Shown here piece by piece: positions 23,297 through 34,919 of a stretch of 64,000 nt of DNA (positions within the stretch are counted from its first letter, which is position 1; the number at the start of each line of letters is the position of its first letter). Source of the stretch: Helopsaltes ochotensis (taxonomy: Eukaryota; Chordata; Aves; Passeriformes; Locustellidae); NCBI GenBank assembly GCA_013400155.1, contig VXBM01000422.1, positions 124,001 through 188,000 on the forward strand, written 5' to 3'. Made by a program: the position numbers and the translations under genes. The notes beneath the pieces are model-generated. The model had not been told where the DNA came from. It ran no database searches and saw only the letters and a list, made by a program, of their open reading frames with translations.

Positions 23297-24976
23297 AAAT
23301 GATGTAGCCATATCCAGTGCCTACAAGCTCTTACCTCACCTGCACTGCCTCTTGGACTTCTTTTTCCATGGAGAGGCAGGGATGGGGTGCTTGGCAGTGC
23401 CGTCCATGGATGCCAGACTGCAGCTGCTGTAGTCACAGCACCTGGTGCACCTAGTGCACTCACCTGCACTAGCATGTAGCTCTGTTAACAAAAAAAATAA
23501 GAGCTAGAGTACTGCCTGTCAGCTGCAAACCCCCACGAGCTGCCCTTGAAGGAATGAAGAAGCTGTACTTGCACACCTGGAAGCAGGGACAGACTTTCTA
23601 TTTTGAAGGTCTTCAAGGCATGGTGGTATCTGCACTTGAGGCTGAACTAAAGGGTCCAAAAATTGTCAGAACAGATCAATAGGATGCAAGCCAGAGCCAG
23701 AATAAATTTAGGCAGTCCTCTCTAGAGCAGCTCAGGGCGGGCTAGTCAGTTATATTGCAGGATCTCAGGATCTCTAGGCTGTCATTTCTCTGGTGACATT
23801 TCTCATTGCTTATCAGGGATATTGGCTGTAGTATCTAGATTCCAACCTGGAAATGCTCTGCATGTTCTGAAATACCTTTTTCTTCCATTGACATCTCTGG
23901 TGATTACCAAATTTTATGGATGGCATTGCAACTGATTTAAAGATATGCAGCAGATACAAGTCGTGTAAGTTTTATTATTAATAAGATTCCAGTTTTTGCC
24001 TTGGAAAAAAAAAAAGAATGTAAATCACCTTTTCTCCTTGTAGGTTTTCCACAGAGGAATATGTAATTCCTCACTTCCAGTAGTACCTTTGCCCACATGG
24101 CAGTCTTCAGATGAAGCTCTGTATGGGGTGAGAGTATGGTGAGGTGGAACACAGTGAACCCAGGGAGCAATGTGAAGGGAAATCTGTTGGAATGGGTTGG
24201 GAAATCAGTGGCTTATCCCAAACAGGCATTGCTGGCTCCTTTGTGGAGAACTGCAACTGCTTCTGTACTGAAACCAGTTGCAATAATCTGCAATGGTATT
24301 TTGTTTGTAATCAAAGTCTTGCAAGGTGTGGTTCATTTGGGCTCTGTCCTCTCTTTTCCTTACTTTTTCCAGGCTATTCTTTCATTTGAGTGCTTGAATA
24401 AATTTAAAAACCTCTTACTGGCATGGTTTGATTTGACAACTGCTTCCAGAATATACATTCAGCCACTTTCATGTAATTTCAGCTGTACTCACAGTGATGT
24501 TTCCAGCACAAAACCAATGGTTTTTTGTGAACACTGATGTCCACATAAAATAAGCAATTAGACAACCATGATATGCTGGCCCCTCATCACTCTGTTATAT
24601 TTACAGAAATGCCTTCATTTGGTGATTTATATCTGTGCTTGTTCTTCATGCTAATTTCTGTTGATATATACAACTTTTCAAATGATGAAGTGAAGCAATC
24701 ACATATATGACCCTTTCAATGCAATGCTGGTTGTTTGGGTTTTTTTAACACTTAGAATTGTACAGATGGAGATGTGCTGTTCAAAGTAATGAAAAAAAAA
24801 ATCTTCTACATAACATATTCATGCTTCTCCGTTATTAAATGCTGACTTTACTTAAATGAACTCTTTACTTAAGAAAAAGAAATTGATTTTGTGATTCAGA
24901 TATTGTCAATAAAAATCATTATTACTAGTGAGATCAGATGTTAATTGAGATCGAATGTACAGCTACAGCTTCAAGG
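23297..24976. other. Non-coding sequence
   Basis: A GC-richer part at 23320-23460 gives way to AT-rich DNA. A 133-codon frame at 24136-24537 (+) starts with ATG but has no recognisable domain and no splice context that stands out, so it is treated as a chance frame. Confidence 0.5.
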
Positions 24977-24997
24977 CCATTAGTTGTCAACTAATGG
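24977..24997. promoter_or_regulatory. 21-bp perfect palindrome with paired TAATGG/CCATTA sites
   Basis: The arm CCATTAGTTG (24977-24986) and arm CAACTAATGG (24988-24997) flank a single central T. Each arm carries an ATTAG/CTAAT homeodomain-type core in opposite orientation, a layout used by dimerising paired-type homeodomains in general. It lies in an AT-rich stretch with no recognised repeat. Function is inferred. Confidence 0.35.
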
Positions 24998-26992
24998 ATG
25001 ATCATAAGAGCAGGGTTCAACAAAATAATCATTCAAAAATTAGACATTTCTCTGAAAATTGTGTTACTATGATTTTTGTAATAATTGTTAATATTCCTAC
25101 TAAGATATAAGATGTAGCAAGGAAATTGTTTATGATTAGACTGATCAATTCATTGACAATAATACCAAAAAATTTGAATCATGGCTAACATCCTGAAGTG
25201 ATGGTTAAATACACTCACAAAATTTTATATAAAATAAATAAAAACATATTAAAAAATGTATTTCCTTACTGAAGTGGTTTCATACATGTGTCAGTCAAAG
25301 TCAGACTTGAAAAGAGTATAAGGTGGCCAGTCAGAAGCTTGACACTTTTTGAGATTTGATCACTGTTTTCAGAATGCAATCTGAAATAAATTAAAGAGGC
25401 TTCACTTCCAACAAGGTCTAAGCACTGAAAAATAGCAACACCAACTGACAGCTAAATATTGGCCTTCAGAGTTTTTCTGGAAGAGCTTTTCCTAAGTATT
25501 ACTAATCTATTAGAATTGTCCTGTATAGTAAATGGCATTACATATATAAAATAATAAAAAGCAGAAGCGAATTTACACTGCACTTCATTTCAGGATAGAT
25601 ATGACATAGTCTGCTGAACGATTTACGTTATTTTAGGTTTGTCAAGTTTTACATTTTTGTGTTTCTGCATATCCCTTTTCAGAACTGCTCCTGTCCCATC
25701 TACTGACCAGATAAACTCAAAAACAGGGCTGCCAAACAGAGCTATGGTTACAATTTATCCTGCTGGACTTCATTAGTCTTGCATATTTTTCTAGGAAAAT
25801 TTCTATCAATGTTTTGATTTACTGCAGAAAGATCATAGATTTAAATAGGTGAGAAATTACCTTTAAGATCATCAAGTCAGAGCGTTAATGAATCGTCCAG
25901 ACAAATAGTTCAAGTCTATAAATACTTCAATGTGTTTTCATAAAAGAAATCAACTTTTATTTTGTCAACTTGTTTTCCTTTAGGTACTCCTGTCTCACTT
26001 CAGTACAGATATCAGGATGAACTTTGTGTACTACACATGAGACAGGTGGGCTTCTTAATATAAGACGGCAAATACCTTTGGATATTTCTTGGTTTTCTTC
26101 CAGTGGAGCTTAAGTCACAGAGACTATCCAAAAGGAAGGTCTGTCAGGATCAGAGGTCATTGCTTGATTTCTGACCAAACTGGTCAATTGTCCTCCTCAT
26201 CAGGGAAAACTTGCAAAAGGATTAGGGGTCCATAGATATGAGGAAATAAATCTATGAAAAATGCCACCAAAACTTGTGCAATTTTGTTAGCAAGTAGCCA
26301 ATAAAATTAGTTTCATGTAGAATCCAAAGATGTTCTGGCAAAGTCCAAGAAATTAAAACGAAGTAGAAAGGAGTTAATCTGTAAAAGTTTGTAATTTAAT
26401 CCAACGAACTGGTTTAAAATGTCTTTCATGATGTGGAAATCGTTGGGGTTTGATTTCTGTTTAGGCAGCTGGGGTTTGGTTGGATATTACAGGCTTCATC
26501 ATCCTGATCATATTCTATTCCAAGCTGTTTCATACTGGATTTCTTTCACTGTCTGCCCAGCTTAAAGAGCAGTTGTTAAAGGGCTTGTCAGTGCATTTCT
26601 ACATTGCCTGATACACCCTCCTGTTGATATGCTCGGGCTGACCTTTGAAAGCCTTCAATCACAGCAGACGCTGCAACAAGGAAACTACATTAATAAAAAT
26701 AGCACTTTTATGCTAATTGATTCCAGACAGCACAACAGCTCCTACTGCAAATGAGGAGCAAGGAGTGCACTGGCAAAGAGGAGGCTTGGAACAGGAAACA
26801 GCAGTAGCTAAATTAATCCAGGAAGCACAAGGCCATCAGAATTTTGTGACTCTTTTTTTTACCTTCCAAATCTGCCACCACTGTCACAAAATTGCACGAC
26901 TGCCCTTTGATTTCTACGTGGAATGGTTCTTCCTCTCATTGATGCCTTATGATTTAGCTTTCATGTTTTTCAGATTCTGTGCTGCTTAGGGG
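24998..26992. other. Very AT-rich non-coding stretch upstream of LTR
   Basis: About 2 kb with almost no open frame until 26717. No repeat family was recognised. It has the feel of conserved AT-rich non-coding DNA but cannot be proven so without alignment. Confidence 0.5.
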
Positions 26993-27409
26993 TGTAGTTC
27001 TGAGCCTCATATTAAGTGCCAGGAAGCTCTCTTCACAGAGCAGGGAGACAAAACAAATCCTTTTCCTGCTGAAGACCAAGGAGAACTTTCAGGCCCAAAA
27101 GCACAGACAACGGTGGACTGCAAGGAGGAACAAGAAGGATGAGACCTCACAACCTGAAGATGTAATTGGACAATCAAACCCCAATATACAAATGGACCAG
27201 AAGTTACAAAAATGCAAGATCTCATGACTGGTTAGCCATTTTGTGACCATTCTTGGTCCACCTTGGGTGTAACCCTGGTCAGGCCCCGTCTTGCCCAAGG
27301 TGCAGCCTAGAGGCCTTTCAATAAATACCTACATTATTGTCTAGCTCTGTCCAGTTTCTGTTTCAGGTCAGCTTTCCCTAGGCATCATCATAAAGCTGAG
27401 ACCTCTACA
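26993..27409 (+). mobile_element. Solitary LTR of an endogenous retrovirus, ERVL (class III) type
   Basis: The element starts TGTAG and ends CTACA, the TGT...ACA type of end seen in ERVL LTRs, and is 417 bases long. Its 3' half carries the parts expected of an LTR: CCATTTTGTGACC, then CTTGGGTGTAACCCTGG, a GTCTTGCCCA block, the polyadenylation signal AATAAA at 27320-27325 within TCAATAAATACCTAC, then CTCTGTCC. No primer-binding site or gag/pol frame follows 27409, so it looks like a solo LTR left by LTR-LTR recombination. The flanking five bases (AGGGG before, ATGCC after) do not match, so the target-site duplication is lost or the edges are slightly off. Non-coding. Confidence 0.75.
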
Positions 27410-28550
27410 ATGCCACCATGCTGTCCCAAGGCCTTGACAAAGTCACAGTGGCATGTGGGGAGGCTCAAGGCATCCTACCTGCTTAGTGCGTGTGGAGACC
27501 CCCTCGCCCCTCACACCTGCTGTATGTATTCCTCAGTTCCCATCCTCGGGGAAGAGCCAGCAACCACCAACTCAGTGGCAGGAGAGCAAATGGAATCATT
27601 CCCAGCCTCACGTTACTGTGCTAGGAAATTTTTGCTGCGGAGGGTATTGATGATATTGTAGGAAGAGATTAGAGCAGGGCTGAGGTGCAGTAAATCTGTC
27701 CCACTACCCATTGATCATATTTATGGTGCAGAACGAGTCTTGCAACTCTTTCAAGGGCAAGCAAGACTTGCCTAGGGGAAGCCACGTTGTTGTCAAAGCA
27801 GCCAGAAAGTAATTTCAGTGCAAGGAGACACCTTGTGCAGCTGCCTGTTTTTGCCAGCCTGAGGCCAGCCTCCATGGCTCTGGAAAGTGTGACTGAGTAG
27901 CTGACCAAGTGCTGTGATGGTGATAATTCAGAGGTTTTTTAACACAATCTACATCATCTGTTTTTGCACCTGATGTTGTGTTGGTAATACAGGAATATCC
28001 CAGAAAATTAGTTAAATGGAAGGAGTGTTTCCCCGAGTACTGCAAATATAGGTGGGAAAGTTCAACTTTTAATTCAGGTGCTCTAATTTTTTCAGGTATT
28101 TTAGTATTAATTCATTGCAATAGAGACAGAGAATGGACCATTTTGTCCAGGAAAACCATTTATTTAGATGATACAAACAGTCACAATGTGCTGGGTGCTC
28201 TGTGGTTCTATAAAATTTATATGTATAAAACTCTTCATATACAAGATATATATTTGTGTATAAAGTTTCTTACAAACCTAATACCATTTCACATAGTAGG
28301 TATATTCAAGAAAAATACCCATAAAATTCACAAAAGAAAAACTGATAAACTCATTAAAGATGCTTGGTTTTAATTATTGTTTTCATTTTTTTGCATTATC
28401 ATCAGCAAAGTCCAGAGCCAGCCAGATTTTTATGCAGTGTGACATCTATGGTATCTAATTTGTTTATATTTTCTTCTATTTTGTCTTCCTGTACCTTCCT
28501 TTTGAGTTTGAAATGATCACTCCATTCCTAAGGGAAGCTGAAAACCATTT
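27410..28550. other. Non-coding sequence downstream of LTR
   Basis: 27410-27620 is GC-richer with two overlapping frames of about 65-83 codons but no motif; no retroviral internal sequence was recognised. The rest is AT-rich, with a 131-codon frame at 27978-28373 rich in Ile/Lys/Tyr, as expected of AT-rich chance frames. Confidence 0.5.
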
Positions 28551-28589
28551 TGTTCTCTAGAGAACATTTCTTTCACCAATGGGTGAAAG
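28551..28589. repeat. Two adjacent perfect inverted repeats
   Basis: A 16-base perfect palindrome TGTTCTCTAGAGAACA (28551-28566) is followed after three bases by a second inverted repeat, CTTTCACC (28570-28577), loop AATG, GGTGAAAG (28582-28589). The first contains TGTTCT and AGAACA half-sites like those of steroid-receptor elements, but with a 4-base gap and everted order, so it is not a canonical element. Confidence 0.7.
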
Positions 28590-29143
28590 CATAAGATCCC
28601 ACTCCAAAAAAGTTTGCTGTTGTCTATTTTACAGGAGCAAGTAAACAAATTTTAAACTACTATTTGTTTTTCTGCAACTTTATTTTCAGATAAAAATTTA
28701 TCAGCTGCACTTTAGAATAAGATGGAGTGATAGTCAAAAAATATCAACACATTTGACCTCCATATTTTTCCTATAGGAGAAGACATCTTTCATGTTCAAA
28801 AATCCAATATTCAGTCTTTACATCTGTGACTGCACTCAGGGCCTATTGTTCATTTTAGAAATACCATATATATTTATGAAAGTAGAAAGATGGGCTCCAT
28901 GTTTTAGATTGGAGCTCAAATGCTAAATGATGCCTGGAGGTTCTGTGATTAACATTTACCCCTTGAGCCCTCCTAACTCCGATCTGAGATGCTACCTCGT
29001 CACTGCTCTCCAGATCCCTGTTCCTGCTCTGTTTAGGGGGTGTTTAATGTTAAGCTAGTTTGCAGCTTCAGAGGACAGGTTGAATATGGAAGGGAAGGAT
29101 CAAGCTAACGCTTTTCTTGTGACAAAGGCAGGAGCAGCCTGAA
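28590..29143. other. Non-coding sequence
   Basis: AT-rich to about 28960, then rising GC up to the ATG at 29144. No TATA box was seen close upstream of that ATG. Confidence 0.5.
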
Positions 29144-29383
29144 ATGGCACAACTCGCTCCGTGTTGCTCTCTGCTTGGTCTTCTTGGCTTGCTCCTGTTG
29201 GCCTCCTCTGAGGAACGTGACTGTGGTACCGTAATTGCAGCTTCCTCTTGCGATGAGGAGGAGCCTTCAGATAATGCCTTTCATGCTACAGAAACACGGG
29301 GTCAGCTTTTAAAGACATTTCAACATGCCAAGATGTGGACAGGCAGAAATGAGATTTTAAAAATTCATAGGTACCTCATTTAG
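29144..29383 (+). other. Candidate first coding exon: signal-peptide-like 79-codon frame
   Basis: The frame opens with a true ATG in strong context (G at -3 and G at +4). Residues 1-22 look like a textbook secretory signal: short start, hydrophobic core LLGLLGLLLLA, then small residues ASS before EERDC, a plausible cleavage point. The rest is acidic/polar with three cysteines near the start of the mature part. A possible donor (CATAG then GTACCT) at 29370/29371 would link in phase to the exon-like stretch at 30109. No homologue is recognised; leucine-rich starts do arise by chance. Confidence 0.25.
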
Positions 29384-29953
29384 ATATTTAGAAGCTTTTG
29401 AAAAGGCCATTTTATGGTTTCTCTGCCCAAATGTACCTCAGAAGTGAGGTCTTTAGGGCAGGACAGACTACTGTTTGCAAACCACTGGTTTCTCAAATGC
29501 TAATTTTTTCCTTCCATTTGTAAGTCATCCAGAAATATGGCCCTTCCTAACAACAGCGAGAAAGTAATAGAATTATTTAAAATAGGCTGGCGAGCTGTTT
29601 TGTGGACATTTCTGAGCTATGCATTGCCATTTGTCAGCTGTTTGCAGTAAACATTTAGTTGACTCTTTGATGTAGGGTTTGTGTTTGGCTTCCTAAATCA
29701 CAAGTTCTGCATTATTTTCCCAGAATAGATGATGTAACTTTATAAATGCCTTCTGTTTCTTTCCATAATAAATTTTCAGCATATAATACATATTGTTTGG
29801 TTTGTTTAAAAGGACTTCAATGAGGGGGCTTAAATTAGCTGTTTGGGATCAGTTGTACAGAGAGCACTTTAGTTGTCCAAACACTACTAAAACCTCATTA
29901 GCAAAGGCATAGGCACAAAGTGATTTTAAAGCTTTTCCTCCTTTCTTTATTTT
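29384..29953. other. Non-coding AT-rich sequence (possible intron)
   Basis: No motif recognised. It lies between the two candidate exons at 29144 and 30109. Confidence 0.4.
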
Positions 29954-29985
29954 TTGTTGTTTTGTTGTTGTTGTTGTTGTTGTTG
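29954..29985 (+). repeat. (TTG)n microsatellite
   Basis: A run of TTG/GTT trinucleotides, with one extra T early in the array. Confidence 0.95.
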
Positions 29986-30108
29986 CTAAATGCTTTGCAT
30001 TTTCTTGTTTATGACCACCTTTATCGGTCCTGTACCAACATTAACTAATTAATGCCCAGAGACCGCTGAGAAACCAGCAAGCCTGTTGTTCATTCTTTGG
30101 TTTTACAG

Positions 30109-30268
30109 TGGGAAGACACACGGAGGAGCCACAGCGAGGGAGCTGCAGGGACAGGCTGAAGCTGCAGTAAATAATGCAGTACCTGCCCGGGTCAGGCTGC
30201 TCTGTGCTGCAGCAGGTGATGCCAGGAGGTCTCTGATAGGGTACACTTGTGTGGAAATGTTCTGCTGA
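30109..30268 (+). other. Candidate exon in a CpG-containing GC-rich patch
   Basis: A good acceptor-like sequence (TTGGTTTTACAG) ends at 30108. The frame that follows is open to TGA at 30266-30268 and is rich in Ala, Gly, Gln and Arg. A donor-like CAGCAG/GTGATG lies at 30215/30216. If joined from 29370 the phases agree (two bases plus one), giving about 128 codons. ATTAAA lies at 30521-30526. The patch 30040-30310 has about ten CpGs, unusual locally. This is inference only; no family is recognised. Confidence 0.15.
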
Positions 30269-30310
30269 GAGTCTTCGGATTTTCATCTCGGCGCGTTAAC
30301 GTCCCACACT

Positions 30311-31038
30311 TCTGGAAACTGGTCAGGAGACAGTAATTCTCATTCTTAAAAACGAAAGATGTTTCATTATTTTAAAAATAGTATTGTAACACATCAGAAA
30401 GCATAACCTCTTTTTTACACGGCACGTAGAGAAGATAAATCATCGGATGCCTTAATTTGTAAGTACCCATTATATTCCAGCTTCATTGCCAGTATCTATT
30501 TACACATTTCCCACAAAGAAATTAAAATAGAAGAACATATTGTTCCCCAGACTTGTTGATTGACTTGCTGATTTATGAGCTTGGTTTCTGAGACTCAACC
30601 AGAGCCTTTCCCATTGAACCACACTAAAAGTCATGAAAATAATGGAACAGAAATACCACATGACGAAGTCATGCATGCTTTCTGTTTAACCAACATTGGG
30701 CTGACCTTGAAATATTTGATTCTCCAAACCTTGAAATCTCCGTCAAACCACACAGGAAATACTCGCTCTACACCAACCAAGACACAGAAGAAAACTGGTG
30801 TTAAAAGAAGCCATCCATTTCGTTTTCTTTCAGCACTAGCAATTAAATCACCTTAAGTATAGTAAAGCATCGACAAAATGTATGCTGACATTGAGTGTTT
30901 TGAATTTCAATGTCATGGTAAAGCAGGTCCTACTCTTCTTTCAGACCTGTTGGAGAAAATGTACAGCAGATTCCCTATGCAATCCATCCTGTTTCCTTTG
31001 TCTACAGCAAATAAACACTATTCCAGGCTGTCTCTGTC
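30311..31038. other. Non-coding AT-rich sequence
   Basis: A 93-codon frame at 30575-30856 has no motif. No repeat recognised. Confidence 0.5.
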
Positions 31039-31052
31039 TTTTTTTTTTTTTT
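31039..31052 (+). repeat. Poly(T) run
   Basis: Fourteen consecutive T bases; could be the tail of an old antisense retroposon, but no body was recognised downstream. Confidence 0.9.
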
Positions 31053-32270
31053 AATGTACTTAGCAGTGTGTACTTTTACTATATAGGTTTTCCTGCAGGT
31101 AATGCCTGTTTATTTTTAGCACAGCTAATGGTGTGCTTGCTTACAACGTAACAGCCCTGCCTTCTGAATAAGGGGAATGACTCACATTCATTAAAATGAA
31201 TCTTGATACATTTGGCTACTCGTACAAAACAGAGGTGCATAATGTGGGGGAATTAGAGGACACAGAATTCATTAATCCATGAGGTGGCAGTGATGCCAAG
31301 CACAGACAGGCATAAATTTCTCATATGTGTCTTGGTGACAAAGTGATTGTTTTTGGGGAAAAGCAGAAGAGCCTGGAATCATGTACATTTAGCTCTTGGA
31401 GAGGGATGTTCCACAGGTTGAAAAGAAAAATGAATTGCTAAAATCAAACTGATAGAGTCTTTTAAGAAGAACATTCATTTGAACATCTTAGTATTTTTCA
31501 TTTCAATTTGAATTTTGGTAGTCCTTCAGACTGTTTTGATTCAGTAATTTCTTTCTTTTGGAATGATTTTGCCTGGCAAAAAAAAAAATAAAAATTGTAG
31601 TGGTGCACAGACTGAGAACAAAATTCATTATGTGAGTAGCAGAAAGAGGTGACATCAGCTTTATGCTACATGGTGATTCTAATTGTGTGTGGGCTGCGTG
31701 CAAGTCAGTCCCTTCTGTTTAAAATAATGGTGTGGCCAATACAAATAGCTGCTGCTGTTGATACTTGGAAAAAGCAGAGGAAGGCACAGAGAGAGTGAGT
31801 TCTCCATGCAACTTTTATCTAAGAAAAACACAGCTCCCAACACAGCTTTTCTTTTAGGACCAGCCACCCACTGACATCAAGAGGAGCTTGCATTGTGCAA
31901 GGGAGATGAAAGTGGTCCAGGCATTTTGAAACTGGGATCCTTTCCATAATGCCAGTCCTTCAAGGCTGTGCTAGTGTGGGAGAGGGTCATCTCCACACAC
32001 TGGTGGTTGTGTGACATCTACTGAAACAGAATGTTTGCCTCAGTTAACTTTCATGCCAAACACATGGTATTTTATAAAGACAAGTCGCCTGTGTAGCCCT
32101 CTCACGTCCTCCAGTAGCTACGACAATATGTTCAGTGTTGATATGTTTTAATATAGACAAAATAATACATAATCACTAATACTTTGCATGTAAGCAACAC
32201 TTTTTATGCAGTGTCTGTTAGGCATATTACTGACTTGAATTGACTGGGTTTTCCAAGTCTCTTCTGAGGC
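31053..32270. other. Non-coding AT-rich sequence
   Basis: Nothing recognisable on either strand. Confidence 0.5.
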
Positions 32271-32460
32271 AAATAAGTGAAAGCTGACATTTACAAAGTT
32301 AGACAACTAAATGTGTACCTAAGGCTCAGAAAGTGCATTTCCCTACTTCCGAGTTCCTACAGTTTCCAATACCTACAGGATTATTCAAGTCATATAGCAA
32401 GTCAATGGCACAGAAGGAAAAGGTACGAGGGAAAAAAGCCCCTGGGTTCAGACCCAAGCC
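32271..32460 (+). repeat. Ancient MIR/SINE-like relic
   Basis: The best part is 32383-32460: TTCAAGTCATATAGCAAGTC, then AATGGCACAGAAGG, then CTGGGTTCAGACCCAAG. This matches the old amniote SINE/MIR order 'caaggtcacacagcaagtcagtggcagagctggg...gaacccag'. The upstream part TTTACAAAGTTAGACAACTA and GGCTCAGAAAGTG loosely fits the preceding consensus. Strongly diverged. Confidence 0.45.
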
Positions 32461-33738
32461 ATCCACATGCATATCCATGAAGCAATTACCATGGATTAAA
32501 ATAATTATAACTTAAGGTTGGATACCTCACAGATCTCAGTGGTTTCCTTCTGAACTTCACTGATGCTATCTCAGACCTGCTACAAGAGTCACGAACACTG
32601 AGTCCTAAAGCATTCAAGTAGTTTGTGGAAGAAACTTTCCAATTTGAGATTTTGAAATGTAGTAACAACTTTAGGATTCTTCATTTGAACTTTGTGTCCA
32701 ATTGCATCTGCAGACTCAGGCTTTATGGGGTGGCTACGCAGTAAAATTGCATCCATTGTGGATAAAACCCAGCTCTGCTCTTCTGTACTTCCCTTCGCTA
32801 CAGGATAATGCAAAGCTGCAGACAAACAGGCTGAGTCTGAGCTCTGCGGCACCGTGGTGACACCAGTGACAAGCTCTGAGATGTGGAAGTCACTTCTGCT
32901 GTGGTTAAGGCTGAAACCAACTCTTGCAACTTTCCTATTGCTGCCCAGAATTCACCTCTGGAGCTTTCATTTTACTCAGCTCCAAATGTCAGGGTGTCTC
33001 TATCCTAACAAATATATATAGTCAGCGACCTGTAATTCAGTGCCTTCAAAGTCTCCTTTATCCTGAAGGATAATTGTTTTTATTATTTTAAATTATGTAA
33101 TGATGCCAAGACACTGCAGTAATGGATATCCTAAAACACACACACTATAATAATGATTCCCCTTTTATTATGTCTCTCTAGGATGCTTAAACTAATAATC
33201 TTTGGAAAGCTTTCCCTGCACCAGATGCAGCTGCAAATGGTTTTATTGTTATTCCCCACACTACCAGCATCTAGTCCATGAAGCCAGGAAAGACTGTCCA
33301 GAGAAGCAGCAAATCAGCATTGATCACTGAGGGACTAATTTCCAACAGAGTGGATAAATCCCTGCTATCTCTCCTAATGTTCTTCCTGGCCCAAGGCACC
33401 CTGACAAACCACTGACCTTCTTCCCACCCACTGCGAAAGGAAGTCAGACTCACAGTGAGATGATTCAAGGGAATAGTCTCATCCATTGCACCCAGACTGC
33501 TTAATTTTATTGAGAAGCCCAACACCAGCTCCCCCTGCCAAATCTGTCTTGCTGAGATATACATGAGCAGAAGTTGAATTTGATTGCATGTCAAGGACAA
33601 CAGCAAATCTGTTTCAACCAAAATGATGAAATATCAGGAGCTGGCTGGGAGCGGAGTCAGGTCCATCCTTTCCTTCCTGAGGCACTCACACCAAGAGCAG
33701 GGCCCTTCCTTTTGGTGTTAGCCTCTGTGGCAGACGTG
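32461..33738. other. Non-coding sequence, rising GC toward 33.3 kb
   Basis: A 116-codon antisense frame at 33271-33621 has no recognisable domain. No repeat family identified. Confidence 0.45.
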
Positions 33739-34119
33739 ATGCCTATGCCAAAAAGTTATCTTGATAAAGAGGAGCCACACAGACCAATTTCCCTCCAAAA
33801 CGTGAGCCGGTGATAGTTGCAACTTGAGAAAACATTTCCTCTGTTCTTCCAGACCCACCCAGAGGGACTGAGCTACTGCTGGGTGTCCTGGACATGGGTG
33901 AGGGTGGCTGCTGTGGAGGAGGATTTCCGTGGTACTGCTGACATGGTGCTGCAGAACAGTGCACCCCACCCAGGCCCTTCAAATGCTCTTCAGCTGGACC
34001 AATGCTCAGGGAGACAATGTTATGGATCCATTTATCCCAAATACCCTACTTCTCCTTTTCACCCCAGTACTGTTATGTGTGACGTGCCAGCTAGGGATTT
34101 CCAAGAAATGACATGCTAG
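33739..34119 (+). other. Candidate two-exon coding unit with a 51-base intron
   Basis: One frame is open from 33556 through 33801, with an in-frame ATG at 33739, and meets a donor-like AAAAC/GTGAGC at 33801/33802. A strong acceptor (TTTCCTCTGTTCTTCCAG) ends at 33852. The frame after it is open for 88 codons to TAG at 34117-34119. Both junctions are phase 0, and the 51 bases between contain an in-frame TGA that splicing would remove. From the ATG this gives 109 residues with no known domain. AATAAA at about 34396 could end the transcript. A 51-base intron is shorter than almost all vertebrate introns, so this may be coincidence. Confidence 0.2.
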
Positions 34120-34919
34120 AAGCCCTTCATCTTTGCATATGAAATCAAGAACAAGCTTTATGTAATGGGAAAAAATCCTTTTTTGAAAGTGTTAAAGCAG
34201 GAAGATCCTTCAGTGTAACTTACTTCATTTTTGTGCCACTTTTTTGTCAATCTGTATTTGACCCTTCTTTTTTATTTTCAGGTTTGGATATGCTTCTTTA
34301 GAAATTTTGAGAGTCTAAAGCTTTCTTTTTGCTTTTTTTTTTCCTCCACAGCATCATGTAAGAATCAGTACCTAACTCATGGATAATTTTGAAAAATAAA
34401 ATACGGATGAATTTTCTGACCTTTGTGAGTATATTGGAAAGCAAAAAGTCCCCTTAACAATGTGGTTTGCCTAAAACTGTTATTTTAGTGAAACTGAAAG
34501 AGAGCTATGCAGTGATATATGTAACAACAAGCGTAGTCATGCTGGCAAGAATTATATTACAAGGCCATCAGTCCTCAAGCTAGAAGGCCTGCACAGAAAA
34601 CTCTACTATTCCTAACTCTCTTATCAAAACCTCTACATAAAAGAATAGAAATTTATGGTATGATATGATATATAGATTGCATTAAAAAAAGTGGATGGAG
34701 ACATTTGAATTAAACTGCAGCCTTTGAGTTTGAATTGGCCATCATTTGAATCTTTCTCGTTGAGAAAATGCCATTTCCGTTGTGATAGTCTGGAAATTCC
34801 TACCCTAATCATGAAAGCACTGAAACCATACAAGCAAGAAGCACAAGGGGGCCAGAACCTTTTTCAAATTGCTCTGGCATATGTTAAGAAATATGGTTAG
34901 TCTTTCAATGTTGAAATTG
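34120..34919. other. Non-coding AT-rich sequence
   Basis: No gene or repeat recognised. It contains T-runs at about 34331-34341 and AATAAA near 34396. Confidence 0.5.

Noticed and set aside
24136..24537. 133-codon frame with hydrophobic stretches
   Set aside because: No recognisable family, no promoter or splice context, and length within what is expected by chance in 64 kb.
27410..27660. Retroviral internal region after the LTR
   Set aside because: No primer-binding site or gag-like frame follows the LTR; the sequence looks like ordinary flanking DNA, so a solo LTR is the better call.
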